Positions 24,980-37,905 of a DNA stretch of 64,000 nucleotides are shown in pieces. This DNA is from Rhabdophis nuchalis (taxonomy: Eukaryota > Chordata > Lepidosauria > Squamata > Natricidae): the NCBI GenBank assembly GCA_039707465.1, contig CM077645.1:66971850-67035849 (forward strand), read 5' to 3'. The first letter of the stretch is position 1. The number at the start of each line of letters is the position of its first letter. A program made the translations under genes and the position numbers. Below the pieces are notes generated by a model, which was not told the origin of the DNA, searched no databases, and saw only the letters and a program-made list of their open reading frames with translations.

Positions 24980-26062
24980 CTAGTTAAACATACATACACC
25001 TTTCACATTCATTTCCTTTTCACAGAACATTATAGGAAATCTCTACAAGATACATCTATATTACTTATCTTCACAGAAATATAGTTTATCACAGAATTAC
25101 TTCATTTTCTCCCAATGTTATCCTAGAGTACAGCTGCTTTTCTTTGATGTATTGACATTGTAGTGATTTACTTCTACCTTATTGTAGAAGTAGACAAAGC
25201 TAGACTTTATGACAAAACGAATGAAGCTCAGTGAAGTAACGAAGAAGCAAGATGTTATATGGAATAATTCTAAAACTAAGAGTCTATAAGTGAGTCTTAA
25301 ATTAAACTGATTTTAAAGTATTGCATCAAAGAAACTTTCTGTGTAATAGAAGTTAGTAGCTGAAAAGTTTAACACTAGCAACACTAAAGGGGGCCTTAGG
25401 AATCTACATCCAAAGCTTTAAGAGATACATGTAGCATTGAGCCTTATATTCTGCCCACATGATATATAATCTTATAAGGATATTTATGTTCCCCTTTTAC
25501 TTTTGGTATTGAAGCATTAGGCCCTTAAAAATACTGATGACCAAAATAACCTAAATTCCTCCTGCCCAGTGACAAGTAAACTTGCGTAAGTTTCTCTAAG
25601 AGCATATCTGTGACAGGAAAGAACTTCAAAACAAACTCCATAATGCTCCATTCTTTCCTCCAGTTTAAGTATACATTTTGTATTTTAGTTTCATGTTGTC
25701 TACATTGCTTTTTATTTATTTAATTCTTTGTTTCATTTTTTCCTTGTAATCGTCCAGAACTACTGAAGATTGAATGACATATAAAATGTTTAATTCTTGT
25801 GTTTCACATACCTAGATAAACATAGGTCTTATGAGGTAATATTGCAGACATCCAAAGATAGATAAGCTATATAAATGACTCTACTTAAGCTACTATTGAA
25901 TGCTCTTGGCCATTGTGTACACATTTTCAGAGTTCTCCAGTTTGATCTACATAAACAATGGTATAATGTTATTGTTGATTTGATTTGGAAGATTAAAAAA
26001 ATGTTTTAATTGCATGATTTCAGATGTATTTTGGCTGTACTTCAGTTCAATCAATCAGAATA

Positions 26063-26175
26063 GAACTGGAAGGTCTTGGAGTCCAAGCCCCTGCTCAACT
26101 AGAAGACCTTATATCATTTCAGACAAATGGCTGTCCAGTCTCTTCTTAAAAACCTGCCAAGTTCCCCAAGTCAGA
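26063..26175 (-). mobile_element. CR1 LINE 3' fragment
   Basis: Contains atcatttcagacaaatggct and gtccagtctcttcttaaaaa, matching the same 3' region of the CR1 copy at 37147. Short and diverged. Confidence 0.6.
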
Positions 26176-26898
26176 GTCCAATATCATAATTTTTACCTTC
26201 CTGATTATAATTTTTACTTTTTTGATTATAAGAGCTATTCTGAATTATAAGAGTTATTAAACAATAACAGTAAATAGTATTGTTACTGAGGATGTTAATT
26301 TTGTTTATAAAAAGAATCAAATAACTATAGGCATACATAGATAAGACTTATGTATACTATAGATTATATATAATGAGGAATTCCTTTGCAACCATGAAAA
26401 CAAATAATATATTTTACTATTATCTTCTAAAAAATATAAATTAAAATCCAAAATGGGAGCTGTCCCCTAAGAAACTTTTCTAACAGCTAATGGTAAAGAC
26501 AAGTGGTTTAGAAATCAATAGGATTAAACAAATATTTTGCTCATTGGATTTCATTTGTGTTAATAAAAATAATATATAGAGTACTTTTTTGTTATTCTAG
26601 AATAATATGTAAATGAATTGCAAAGTACATACACATAGGAAAGTTGTCTAACTTCCTATCTCCAAAGTCCAAGGGGACAACTAAGCCTTTAAAACTCACA
26701 GGAGCAAGATTACCAAGATCCTAGAGGAGGAGGATTCATTCTTAGAGTTCTTCGTGCAATGAAGTTTGCAGCTCAGCCAATGTCTTCCTCTTATGGATGA
26801 TCTCTAAACAATGAGAATAGTTGAGGAACCCTTTTCCATAGTCAAAGTAATGTAAGTAGTAGGTATAAGTCTGGGTACTTTTGGCGCTCTCATGAATT

Positions 26899-27376
26899 CA
26901 ATTGTGAAAAGACGTGGAGACTCTGGAAAGAGTGCAGAAAAGAGCAACCAAGATGATTAGGGGACTGGAGACTAAAACATATGAAGAACGGTTACAGGAA
27001 CTGGGTATGTCTAGTTTAATGAAAAGAAGGACCAGGGGAGACATGATAGCAGTATTCCAATATCTCAGGGGTTGCCACAAAGAAGGGGAGTCAAACTATT
27101 CTCCAGGGCACCTGAGGGTAGAACAAGAAGCAATGGGTGGAAACTAATCAAGGAGAGAAGCAACTTAGAACTGAGGAGAAATTTCCTGACAGTTAGAACA
27201 ATTAATCAGTGGAACCGCTCGCCTCCAGAAGTTGTGAATGCCCCAACACTGGAAGTCTTTAAGAAGATATTGGATAGCCATTTATCTGAAATAGCATAGG
27301 GCTCTGCCTAGGCAGGGGGTTGGACTAGAAGACCTCCAAGGTCCCTTCCAACTCTGCTATTGTATTGTATTGTATT
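26899..27376 (+). mobile_element. CR1 LINE 3' end
   Basis: It encodes the CR1 ORF2 C-terminus ([50 protein letters not shown]). A one-base frame change follows before RSNLELRRNFLTVRTINQWN. The 3' UTR has ggttggactagaagacctcc and the copy ends in TATTG repeats, as CR1 ends do. Strongly 5' truncated. Confidence 0.85.
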
Positions 27377-27462
27377 AAAATCTAAGATTTGCTGAACCAC
27401 TATTAGCAAGTGTCCACATTTTGAGTAAATTAGCCTATTGGGAGATGATATTTCTATCACAG

Positions 27463-27463
<1 letters not shown>

Positions 27464-27550
<87 letters not shown>

Positions 27551-27572
27551 ACACACACACACACACACACAC
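27464..27572. repeat. (TC)n then (AC)n compound microsatellite
   Basis: About 40 TC units run into about 11 AC units. The Ser-Leu and Arg-Glu ORFs across it are artefacts. Confidence 0.95.
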
Positions 27573-28088
27573 TCCTTCAAAATATTCATCTCTTAGGAAT
27601 AGATTAGAATTGCAGATTTGCTCTTCCTTTTTTTTTTTTTAGAATGAAGTTATGAACCTATTGTCCTTGATTACAGACCTTATGGAAATACAGGGAAGAA
27701 GGAGTTAAGCAGATTTAAGTGTATTTCTGATGAGTGTTTTCTTGCCTTGGACACCGGCCTGTGCTCTAAATATAACTTGCTTGTTTCCTCTCATCTCTTG
27801 AGAGAGTTCTCCAGATGTGCTGCATAGCTAACTTAAAGAGAGATGATTATTCAGGGTCCATTGTTGCAGTTGTTGCTATACTGTTATCAAGATGAGTGCC
27901 TGTAGATGAAGGTTTCTACGTCTGTGGTTTTTCTTACGGCAGTGTTATGTACTGGCGATGAAAAAATTAGCAGCCTTGAATAGGAGAGTTACTGAATAGA
28001 ACATAAAGGTGTTTCATTAAACATGAAAGTGTGCATGATTGCATTGGCTGTAGTTAACTCTTTTTTCATAGAGCAGATGTACATAAAG

Positions 28089-28439
28089 CAGTGATGGTGA
28101 ACCTATGGCACGGGTGTCACAGGTGGCACATGGAGCCATTTCCTAGGGCATGCGAGGCATTGCCCTGTCAGCTCCAGCGCGCATGTATATGCTGGCCAGC
28201 TGATTTAGGCCTTCTTTTGAGGCCGTTTTTGGCCTGAAGCCTCTGGAGGTGGGGGGGAGGTTGTTTTCACCCTCCCCAGGTTCCTAGAAAGCCTCTGGAG
28301 CCTGGAAAGGGCGAAAAAAGCGTGCCAAAAGCAGAGGGTTACGCACATAGCATTATGAGTGTGGCACACCCATACACAACCCCCCCCTTGCCTTCCCCCC
28401 GCTTTTGGCACGCGAGCCAAAAAAGGTTAGCCATCACTG
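28089..28439. mobile_element. hAT-type MITE
   Basis: Ends cagtgatggtgaacct and aggttagccatcactg are near inverted repeats. Flanks acataaag (28081-28088) and acatcaag (28440-28447) match at 7 of 8 bases. Confidence 0.8.
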
Positions 28440-29185
28440 ACATCAAGCAATCCATGCTATGTAAACGTATGCAAATGTAGACATAACGTGTATTATTATC
28501 AATAAAAGCTATATCTCTCATGTCTAGATTTGAAATTAGACTGAAACACATAGTAGCGAAATAGAAGTCCCTAGGGGCAAGCATCTCAGATGGACCCCAC
28601 CAGTGGTGAAAGAACACAGGCAGTAAGCCCTACCATGCTATGAGGTGAGCAGCATAAAAGAAGGCAAATAGTCAGATGGTTACTTCTTCCATGCCACAGT
28701 TGCAGCAATCTCCATTCACTGCAGAGTATTCTTTTCAGCTGATCAAGGATGGACAGCATGTCCAGGTATGGAAGCTGCTGCTGCTGCTCACCTAATGGAT
28801 TCCACATTTGCTTTCTTCTGAATTGCCATTGGCTCATCTCAAGGACCTATGTGACTAGGATTTTTATCTTGTCTTTAAAATGTTAATTTAAAAGAAATTA
28901 AGTGCTGGACAAAGGGTAATTCTGAATGCCTCCTTGTCTTAGTTATTTATACTCCCCGTGGAAATGAATCTAAGGGTAAGCTTCCGTCAACCAGAATCTA
29001 GCGGCTTAGCTGGATTAGTAAAATATTTGTTTACTAAAATTGATGACACAGATTAAATTTTACTATTTTTCTAAAATTGCCCTCCAGAGGTATTATTCTG
29101 AATGTCCCAGAAGCAGGGAGAATCAAATCAAATTATATGAAGGAAAGAATGTTCACTGTGTCTCATTCTACTTACTAAAATTTTT

Positions 29186-29194
29186 ATTATTTGT

Positions 29195-29226
<32 letters not shown>

Positions 29227-29625
29227 ATTTATATCCCGCCCTTCTCGTACAAAAGGACCCAAGGCGGCGCACAGGAAATTAAAAGTCAATACAAATATAC
29301 AAATACACCATTTACTAAAACCCTTATTTAACTTAAGTTACTCTGTGCTAAAAACATTTTAAAATCCTCTAATTAAAATTTACTGCTAATGAAAAGTCCA
29401 CATCGGGTGGTTATGCTAGGCCCGCTTGTTGAAATAAAAGCGTTTTGAGACGCTGGCGGAAAAGGCGGAGGTCCGAGGTAGTGCGGAGTTCGGGGGTCAG
29501 GTCGTTCCAGAGGATAGGGCCCGCCACAGAGAAGACCCTTCCCCTGGGTGTCGCCAACCGGCATTGCCTGGCCGACGGCACCTGGAGAAGGCCCTCTCTA
29601 TGGGAGCGGAGCGGTCGGAGGGATG
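29186..29625 (-). mobile_element. L2-like LINE 3' end
   Basis: In reverse it has the ORF2 C-terminal remnant, the atcccgcccttctcg / caaggcggcgcacaggaaat 3' UTR and a TTTA-type tail (29190-29226). 5' truncated near 29625. Confidence 0.75.
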
Positions 29626-29627
29626 TA

Positions 29628-29880
29628 TGTATGTATTGATTGATTATGTGCCATCAAGTTGTTTTCAATTTCTAGAAATCACGAAAATATACTTTTTTTC
29701 CATAATGACCTCCCTAATCTGTGCTTTCAGGTTTTCCAACAATGCCCCCATAACCACTGTAACTGAGTCCATCCTCCTTGCTGCTGGTAATTCTCTTCTC
29801 TTTCTTCCACATTTCTCAATATTAGGATCTTTTCCAGAGAACTGGATCTTTTCATAATGTATTCAAAGTATGTCTGGTCA
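29628..29880. mobile_element. Unclassified interspersed repeat
   Basis: Begins tgattgattatgtgccatca and contains gagtccatcctccttgctgc, a pattern I recall from dispersed repeats of reptile genomes. I cannot name the family. Confidence 0.4.
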
Positions 29881-30011
29881 CTTGGGCCTGGTCACTTGGG
29901 CCACAAGTGAGAACTTTGAATGGATTTCTTTGATAATCCATTAGTGTATGTGGAGGAGATGGGAACTCACTTTTGAAAATGTATTTCATCTTAACAGAGA
30001 AGCATACATGT

Positions 30012-30375
30012 TGACTCAGCCTTCCATCCTCTCAGGATCGGTAAAATGAGGATCCAGATAGAGGTGGGTTTCTACTGATTTGGACCAGTCCAGCTGAACC
30101 GGTAGTGGTTTGCTGGCCTGGGTCAGTGGAACCGGCAGTGACCCAGGATTGCCACACCTCCAAACCGGGTCCCCAGTTGGTGCAGCATGGTTTTCCCCCC
30201 CATTTTTTAATATTTTGTGCATGTGCGAACCTATTTATGGGCAACTGCTATACAAGCAAAGCAAGCGTGTATGCACAAAATTGCACATACACCAAACCGG
30301 CAATAATGCCATCAGCAACCCATCCCTAGACCCAGTATGTTGGGGGACAATATGCTGACTCTGTACCTCACTGAC
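30012..30375 (+). mobile_element. Snake-type tRNA-derived SINE split by a MITE
   Basis: The left part (30012-30058: gactcagccttccatcctct, ggtaaaatgaggatccag) and the right part (30329-30375: gacccagtatgttgggggac, aatatgctgactctgta) are contiguous in the fuller copy at 58537. The 5' head is missing. Confidence 0.7.
30059..30328. mobile_element. MITE nested inside a SINE
   Basis: Ends tagaggtgggtt (starting about 30059) and aacccatcccta are inverted repeats with two mismatches. Flanks gatccaga and gacccagt match at 6 of 8. The host is the SINE at 30012-30375. Probably hAT. Confidence 0.55.
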
Positions 30376-33300
30376 TTTTAAAAAGGAAAATTGTTGCTTT
30401 TCCAACCATCCATTCTGTAATGGGACATTACAGAGTATTATAAAAATACATTTAGTTCCACCTTTAAAATGTTTCATATATCTTTATCAGAAGTGATCAT
30501 ATCTACTTACATTGCTTGGGGTTTTCCAATTTTAATATTTTATTAACATTACAAAGATTAGAAAATACTACCACGATTGCTTATTATATTTATTTTGTCC
30601 TATTATGTAAGTAAAGTAGAAAATAAATTTGTAATGATATTCGGCTTCTATATGTGACAGTAATATAATATCCTATTCAAGGTTCAAACCAATGATTTAA
30701 TTCTTTTTCAAACTAAACTCTGGATCACGAAATAGAGGTTGATTTCACATACATAGCAAGCTATGTTTTCCCTCTGGCTCACCACAATGGAAAAATCTAA
30801 ACATTGTAGTCTATAAACCCTGATTTATGGTTTGATATGTGGCACTTTTGCTGTGATAACGTAGCTGTTATGGGTAGGCAACAAACCAGTTTTTTTTTTA
30901 AAGAACAATAGCTTTGTATAATGCATACATTTGTAATATAGCATGCTGGCAATTGATGCTGAGCAACTATAGTTATAAAAAAAATGTTTTGGAGGCATAT
31001 GGAGCTCAATTATTTTCTTACATTTTTGAAATTACCAGACCAAAATCTGAAGTTTGGGAAGCTACGTATTACAATTTAGTCCGGTTTCCATCCCCTGGGG
31101 AAAAAGGAAGATTCTGAATCATATTGGAATAGTTAGAATGAAATATCAATTTCCCCCAGAGATTATGTTCTGCGGGTTTTTTTTTGCAAGGTTGAAGAAA
31201 ACTTAATGCTTTTCCTAAGGTAATTGTATTGCAATAAAATAGACCTCTCCTTTCTTATCTCAGTAACATTTGATTTATTTCTAGAGAGTCTTTTCTTTTC
31301 CCCAGAAAATGCAAAATCACAAGCTTTGCACATTTTGATTGTTAGTCTCAGTTGTACAATAGCACACTAGCTATTACAGTAAGAGTGTCAGGTACAAGCT
31401 AGGCACTAAGAATTAACAGACAAATGAGGGAAAGACTGCTTTTAAGTAACTGGTTCTGCTTATCTCAAATAAACAAATTGCTTGGCTTCTACTCTGGCAA
31501 AGATAATTCAGTGTAGCTGGCAGTCGGAGAAAGCTGATACAGGAAACCTCCATATATTAACTGACTTTCTAGGACGAATACCTCTAGAAACCATTTTTAA
31601 AAGGTTTTCCTTTTAGTTTCTCTACAAAACGCACTGTCATTACCCAGAAGAGCTCCAAAAAAGAGAAGAAGAAAGGTTTTTCCAGTTTCTGATTTCCAGA
31701 AATATAATTTATTTTAGCATTAAAAGATCAAGAGACATCTGTTAGAGCTCCACATTGAAAAGGAAATGGAAGACACATACAACGTTCCATTAAAATGGTG
31801 AGAAAACATTGCTGGTTTTTGAGTAGAATTAGCGTAAAATGGTTAAGGGAAATTATAAAAGACAAAGAAAATGTGTAATTTTAAAAATGAAATGCGTAAT
31901 GTTCTGTGTAAATATTTAATTACAAGTAATTAAGTAATTATAAATTGTTTTGTATTTTTCATACCATTTTTTGCATTTCTTTAGATAGATAAATCATTTA
32001 AAATATAATCTTTGATTGATTGTAGAAACCAGTGGAGTTTGATCTGGGCTTTAGAGATACAGCTGTTGATTCCAAGTAGTAATAATACTTAAAGTGGTAA
32101 AATGAAAGATCAGTACTGGAATGGTACCATAAGGAAAAGTTATAAGAGAGTAGTAGGAAAGGGTAATGAGTAAGATTGCAAGCAAGAGAGTAGTACCTCT
32201 TAAAAATTAGCATGCTATATATATAAAGCTGGTGGTATCAGATGGAAACTTTTGAGTCTTGCGTAGGTAAAGTTGGATTTAATGTTTGAACAACTGGTAC
32301 ACACTTGGCTATTATTTTGAGTGGAGCATGAGAGAGGACAACAGAAAGGATATCCTTCAATTATTTAGTTTCAGTATGGCAACAATTTTAAAAAGAAGTG
32401 GTAATCTAAAACTGCAAAGAAGCATATGGAATGAAAATACTACGTACACCTGGATATTTTGCTGTGTTTTGTATTTTGGCTTATATGTCTTACAAAGATC
32501 TACAGATAGTAATGAGAAATTCACAAGGGGTGTGTGTTCTATCTCAGATAATACTTCTTAGCCCCAAGGAAAGAATGAACAATGCTTAGGAAGAACAGAG
32601 CATTCCTCTGATTAGATGGAAATGTAATGAAATTGTTCTCTTGTTGAATCACAATCATAGTGATGATGACAATAACAATGAAGATAGTGATGAGGATGAG
32701 GATGCAGATGATGATGATGATGGCCTCTCATCTTGCAGAGTTGCTGTAGGATGTTGCAACGTATTACATGGGGGAAGAGTGGGGAAATCACTTGATGTAA
32801 TTTTTGTGTGACAATACAGTGATCTTGCCTTGTCAGCACTTGGGTTGTGCTCTCCAGACAACAGACACTTCACCAAGTGGGAAGGCAGGAGCTTTTAAGC
32901 ATTAATCGGAGGTCCAACCTTAAAGTGACATCCCCTTGGGCAAAATGGGGTCTGTCTTGAGCAAATATGAAAAGGTTTGCCAAGTAAGTTAAAACTACAA
33001 TAAAAATATAACATAGAAGAATGTAACCTGCCAGTGGCAGCCAAGAAAAATAAATAAATAAATATCCTCTGAAAAACAGCTAGAGGCAAAGAGAGTCCCA
33101 CGTGTATAGAAATCAAAAGAATCGTTCATCTGTGGCCGTGTTCTTTTAGATGATACAGGAAAAATAATCTTAATTTTTGCTATTATGTTTGCCTATTTCT
33201 TTGGTTACCTTTTACATTCCTCTTATGTTGTTTGGGGAATTCTGGGAGTTAAAGTCCACATACTATCTTATAGTTGCTATTTCCAGTGGTTAATCAAATG

Positions 33301-33509
33301 GAAGGATAGATGAAGTTCTCATTGGAAAATCTTTTAAGGGCTATTATATAAATCTATTTGTAGTTTTAAAAATGCACTGAAAGATCTTTCAAGGAAATGG
33401 ATTTTAAAGAATGCTTCTTCTGTAAATAGAAAATATCCACCTGATTGTTAGGGCATTAGACAGCTGCCTATAGGAAGACCGTGAATGGTTTAGGTAGGAT
33501 TTTAATTTA

Positions 33510-33957
33510 TTTATTTTTTATTTTATTAAATTTATACCCCGCCCTTCTCCTTGGTAGGACCCAGGGCGGCGCACAGGCATCATTTAAAAACACAAAATAC
33601 AATAAATATCAATTAAAAAGTATTAAATTAGTAAACCCGTGCTAAAACCAATGTTAAACCCTTACCAAATTATAAATTTTCTTAAAAAGTCAGAAACGGG
33701 GGGGCTATCCTAGGCCGGCTTGTTGGAATAAATACGTCTTAAGACGTTAGCGGAAGAGGCGGAGGTCCGAGATAGTGCGGAGGTCGGGGGGTAGGTCGTT
33801 CCAGAGGGTCGGACCCGCCACAGAGAAGGCCCTTCCCCTGGGTGTCGCCAACCGGCATTGCCCCGCCGACGGCACCCGAAGAAGACCCTCTCTGTGGGAG
33901 CGGATCGGACGAAGGGATGTATGGGGCAGGAGGCGGTCTCGTATATAGCTAGATTAA
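33510..33957 (-). mobile_element. L2-like LINE 3' end
   Basis: In reverse: the ORF2 C-terminal remnant (gtcgttccagagggtcggac region), the 3' UTR ataccccgcccttctccttg and an A/T-rich tail. 5' truncated. Confidence 0.75.
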
Positions 33958-36399
33958 ATCCTGTAATCTATTAATTCATCAATTTATATACTACTACACA
34001 GTGTTATTTAGGGGAGAAAGCAGTAGTGTAACTGGTTAAAAATGGGAGGATTATTATTCAGTAAATGTGCTACTCTTGTGCTAGAGAAGGAGAATATATT
34101 TTCATTGTTTGCAACTTCAACATCTACTCAACATGTTTATGTACTTACCTGACATGTGCCTCAATAAGCTATTATCAAAAGCAACAGGATCCTCAGAACA
34201 GTAACAAAATAAAAATTTTTGAACAAGCAAGCTTCAAGGACCACAATGGCAGTTTTCTATTTAATTCCTACCTCAGAGTAAGGTATCGATCTGCAAACCT
34301 GAATCAAGTGATGAAAAATTTTAACATTTTCCATACTGTATTTTGGAGAGATAGTTTTAATTTATCCTTGGGGAGTTTTAAGAGAATAGATTCTGGCATG
34401 ATGAATGAAAATAAAGTCACAGAATTTGTTACATTTATCATTTGTGTCTTTTTAGAGCTGAGAGGCAGGGCAACTTTAATGCAATTTGAGTAGAAGTGAG
34501 AGGACTGAAAATACTCATTTTTTTCTTATTTTATGACTGATAACAAAATCCAATAAACACAAGCTTAAATTTATAGTCTAATTCTGTGATGCATCTACTG
34601 TGAACCGTGTACTGTACTGTGGGAAATAGAATTGATAGATCAGAACTGAGCAATAGGCCCTACTCCATAATTAAACTTTGTAATTGACTGTTATGTGCTA
34701 TTGTTTCTTGCCATTCTGAAGAACATAATAAAATTAAGATACAGACAAACACACCCAAAAAATTCCGTATATATTAACTAGGATCGTGCTTTGGACTCAT
34801 GTCCTTTTCCAGTTTTATTTCTTCTTGTGTTCTATTGCACATATTTTAGAACTGTCTACTGTTACTTAACCACAATTTGTTATGTTAGACAGACTCTTAC
34901 ATATGGATATTATTAACTGTATGTTGCTTCAACATGCATCTTCAAAATGAATTTCTTTTAGGTCGTCAATGTTAGCCACAGTTTCTCAGTTATAGATGGC
35001 ACATCATACTACAGTTCAAGAAAAATAGTAGCAGAAGCATCTTGCATCTTACACCATATTGGGTGGCAGTACTTTGTTGGTATCTATAGAAATATTATGC
35101 CAGATTCTGGTGTATTATGATATCAGGTGCAGAAGATCAGGTCCACAAATGAAGGTTCAGTTAAGCTGATTTTTTTCTGAAAGCCTATGCACAGGAATCT
35201 TCTAAACTAACACTATCTGGTTAGAGTTACATAAGGGTCAACAGAACTGAAGGGGAATTGGACTCAAATTTCTTTTTGGCTTCCTTCTTTCTTTCTTTAG
35301 ATTCTAGGCTGATCCTCTTTTTCATTCTACCCCCAGGTTTTTCCATTCTTATGATGATCAAATGTGCCTGTCCTCCAGAACTTACTTCCCTGATTGAATT
35401 TGGTGATAAATTATAACTTTGTCAAATGCTTGATACAACAGAAATGTGTTAATATTTAGTATTGTTTGGAATTTTAAATATTTGTGTTTCCATGCACTTC
35501 CCATTTTTCTGCATTTATCCTGCCCATTTCTTTCAACATGCCACTTCATAACCAAAGATATGTTACATGACCCTGGCTATAATTTTCTTTTATATGTAGT
35601 GAGGGACTGATAGTCTTGCACGGCAAGAGGCAGTCTAGCATACTAATACCCTTAATCTTTCTTCATTATTTTCTCCTATACATTAGTAGTATTCTTCATT
35701 GCTTATTGCTGTGCTTCAGGATTTTTCAGATTCTGTTCAAATTTCACCTATTATCTAGTGTATACATGGATATCTGAGATTGCAAGAAAGAACAGACTCT
35801 TACGACGGGAGTTTGTAGTGGAAAGAAAAGTAGAGATGAAAGTCAAGTTGTAAATGTACACTGCTGGGATGGAATGTGCTTGTCGTTAAGAATGATAAAT
35901 CTATCTAGTTTGTGTGACAAAAATATGATTTGGGTGAACTGAGTGATTATTTGGGCCCAGCTGTTCTCACTGGAAAGCAAAGTTGGAATGAGGTATGGTA
36001 GGAGGTGTGACCATCATTGCTAAAAGTCTAAGCTTTAGCTAAAGGCTCAGCTGGGGATTCTCTTGTATGCCATGTACTCAAAAATCTACCTGCCTGACCT
36101 GTTCTTAGGAGTAGAACTGACTTTAGATTCTTGGATACTCAATATTTATGCCACACTTAGTCTTTTTAGAGTATCTCAGCCATTTATGACCTCCATAACC
36201 TCTGTTTCAGTATTTTGCTGTGCTTATTTGTAGACACTACAAATATACTCTGTACCTGGTATTTTGCACTGATACTTGTGATATGTGATGGGGAGATAGA
36301 AGTGATTCTTTTGTAACAGATGGATCACCATCTGGTTAGATTGCAGTATTTGGCTTCTCCCTTCTTTCTTTCAACTACAGAGTCAATTTTGAGAATCAT

Positions 36400-36580
36400 T
36401 TTCTGAATCTGAAACAATTCCAGAATCTGTTGTTGGGCAAATGCATTGTGATGTTGAAATCCTAATCAAAGCTGAATTAGTGAAACAATCCTAAATCTGT
36501 AAAAGTTCCAGAATCTGTTCATGGTTGAATGTATTGTGATGTTGAAATCCTAATCAAAGCTGAACTAGTGGAATATCCTC
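36400..36580. repeat. Local tandem duplication, about 88-bp period
   Basis: Two copies share ttccagaatctgtt (from 36419 and 36507) and attgtgatgttgaaatccta atcaaagctga. They differ at several positions. No element or ORF explains them. Confidence 0.75.
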
Positions 36581-37146
36581 TAATCATGCACTTGATTACT
36601 TGCTGCTATATGGCCTTTCCCAGCCCACTGAGCCAGAAATTCTTCAGTTTACAGTACTGAGGAGCTACAGAAAATTATGGCAGGTTATCTAAAGTGACAG
36701 TGATTTAAGTCTTAAGCATTATTTAAAATGGATTGGAAAGTGTGTGTGGTGAGACTGATGATAATCAAGATCTCCATTACTCAAAATTACTTAAGAGAGC
36801 TGTTCCGAGGGGTTTAGAAGGTTCACAAAGTTTATTAAGGCTATGTATTCTTCCTTTGAACTTTGTGGTCCCGTCCCCCCCCCCCCCATGAAACTGCTTA
36901 GTATATACATTTAAACTATCCCAAAAAGGGATAGTAAAGTTTGATGTAAAGTTTGTTTAATGAAGATGAGTGTTATAATACTTTTTTCTTTGGGGGAAAA
37001 CATTGTGGCCAGAACTTTATAAGTTAATCAATATTCAAGTAGTCTGATGACAGATGAGTCAAATAAAGGCAGGAAAAATAGATTGAAGTTTATGATACTT
37101 TTCTTATTGGGTCTTTCATTATTTTATATCCTTTTTGCACACATTT

Positions 37147-37833
37147 TACAATACAATACAATAGCAGAGTTGGAAGAGACCTTGGAGGTCTTCTAGTCCA
37201 ACCTTGTGCCTAGGCGGGAAGCCTATACCATTTCAGACAAATGGCTATCCAACATCTTCTTAAAGACTTGCAGTGTTGGGGCATTCACAACCTCTGGAGG
37301 CAAGCTGTTCCACTGATTAATTGTTCTAACTGTCAGAAAATTTCTCCACAGTGCTAAATTGCTTCTCTCCTTGATTAGTTTCCACCCATTGCTTCTTGTT
37401 CTACCCTCAGGTGCCTTGGAGAATAGTTTGACTTCCTCTTCTTTGTGCAACCCCTGAGATATTGGAACACTGCTATCATGCTATCTCCCCTAGTCCTTCT
37501 TTTCATTAAACTAGACATACCTAGTTCCTGCAACCATTCTTCATATGTTTTAGTCTCCAGTTCCCTAATCATCTTTGTTTCTCTTCTCTGCGCTCTTTCT
37601 AGAATCTCCACATCTTTTCTACATCGTGGCGACCAAAACTGAATGCAGTATTAAGGGTGGCCTTACCAAGGCATTATAAAGTGGTATTAACACTTCACGT
37701 GATCTTGATTCTATCCCTCTATTTATGCAGCCTAGAACTGTGTTGGCTTTTTTGGCAGCTGCTGCTGCACACTGCTGGCTCATATTTAAATGGTTGTCCA
37801 CTAGGACTCCAAGATCCCTTTCACAGTTACTAC
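37147..37833 (-). mobile_element. CR1 LINE 3' fragment
   Basis: In reverse it encodes NCERDLGVLVDNHLNMSQQC, AAAAAKKANTVLGCINRGIE, then LERAQRRETKMIRELETKTY and a C-terminal NFLTVRTINQWNSLPPEVVN. Frames change between the blocks. It ends in the CAATA repeats typical of this family's 3' tail. Confidence 0.85.
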
Positions 37834-37905
37834 AATTGAGCAAGGTAGTAACTGTGAAAGGGATCTTGGAGTCCTAGTGGACAACCATTTAAATATGAGC
37901 CAGCA
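37773..37905. repeat. Perfect 61-bp-arm palindrome with 11-nt loop
   Basis: Arms 37773-37833 and 37845-37905 are exact reverse complements; the loop is aattgagcaag. The left arm is the 5' part of the CR1 fragment and the right arm is an inverted copy of it, which CR1 does not normally carry. Confidence 0.95.

Noticed and set aside
27308..27642. Arg-Glu and Ser-Leu repetitive ORFs
   Set aside because: Translation of the TC/AC microsatellite.
34065..34493. A 142-codon plus-strand ORF
   Set aside because: No family similarity, no exon-like splice signals seen, and AT-rich composition like the intron around it.
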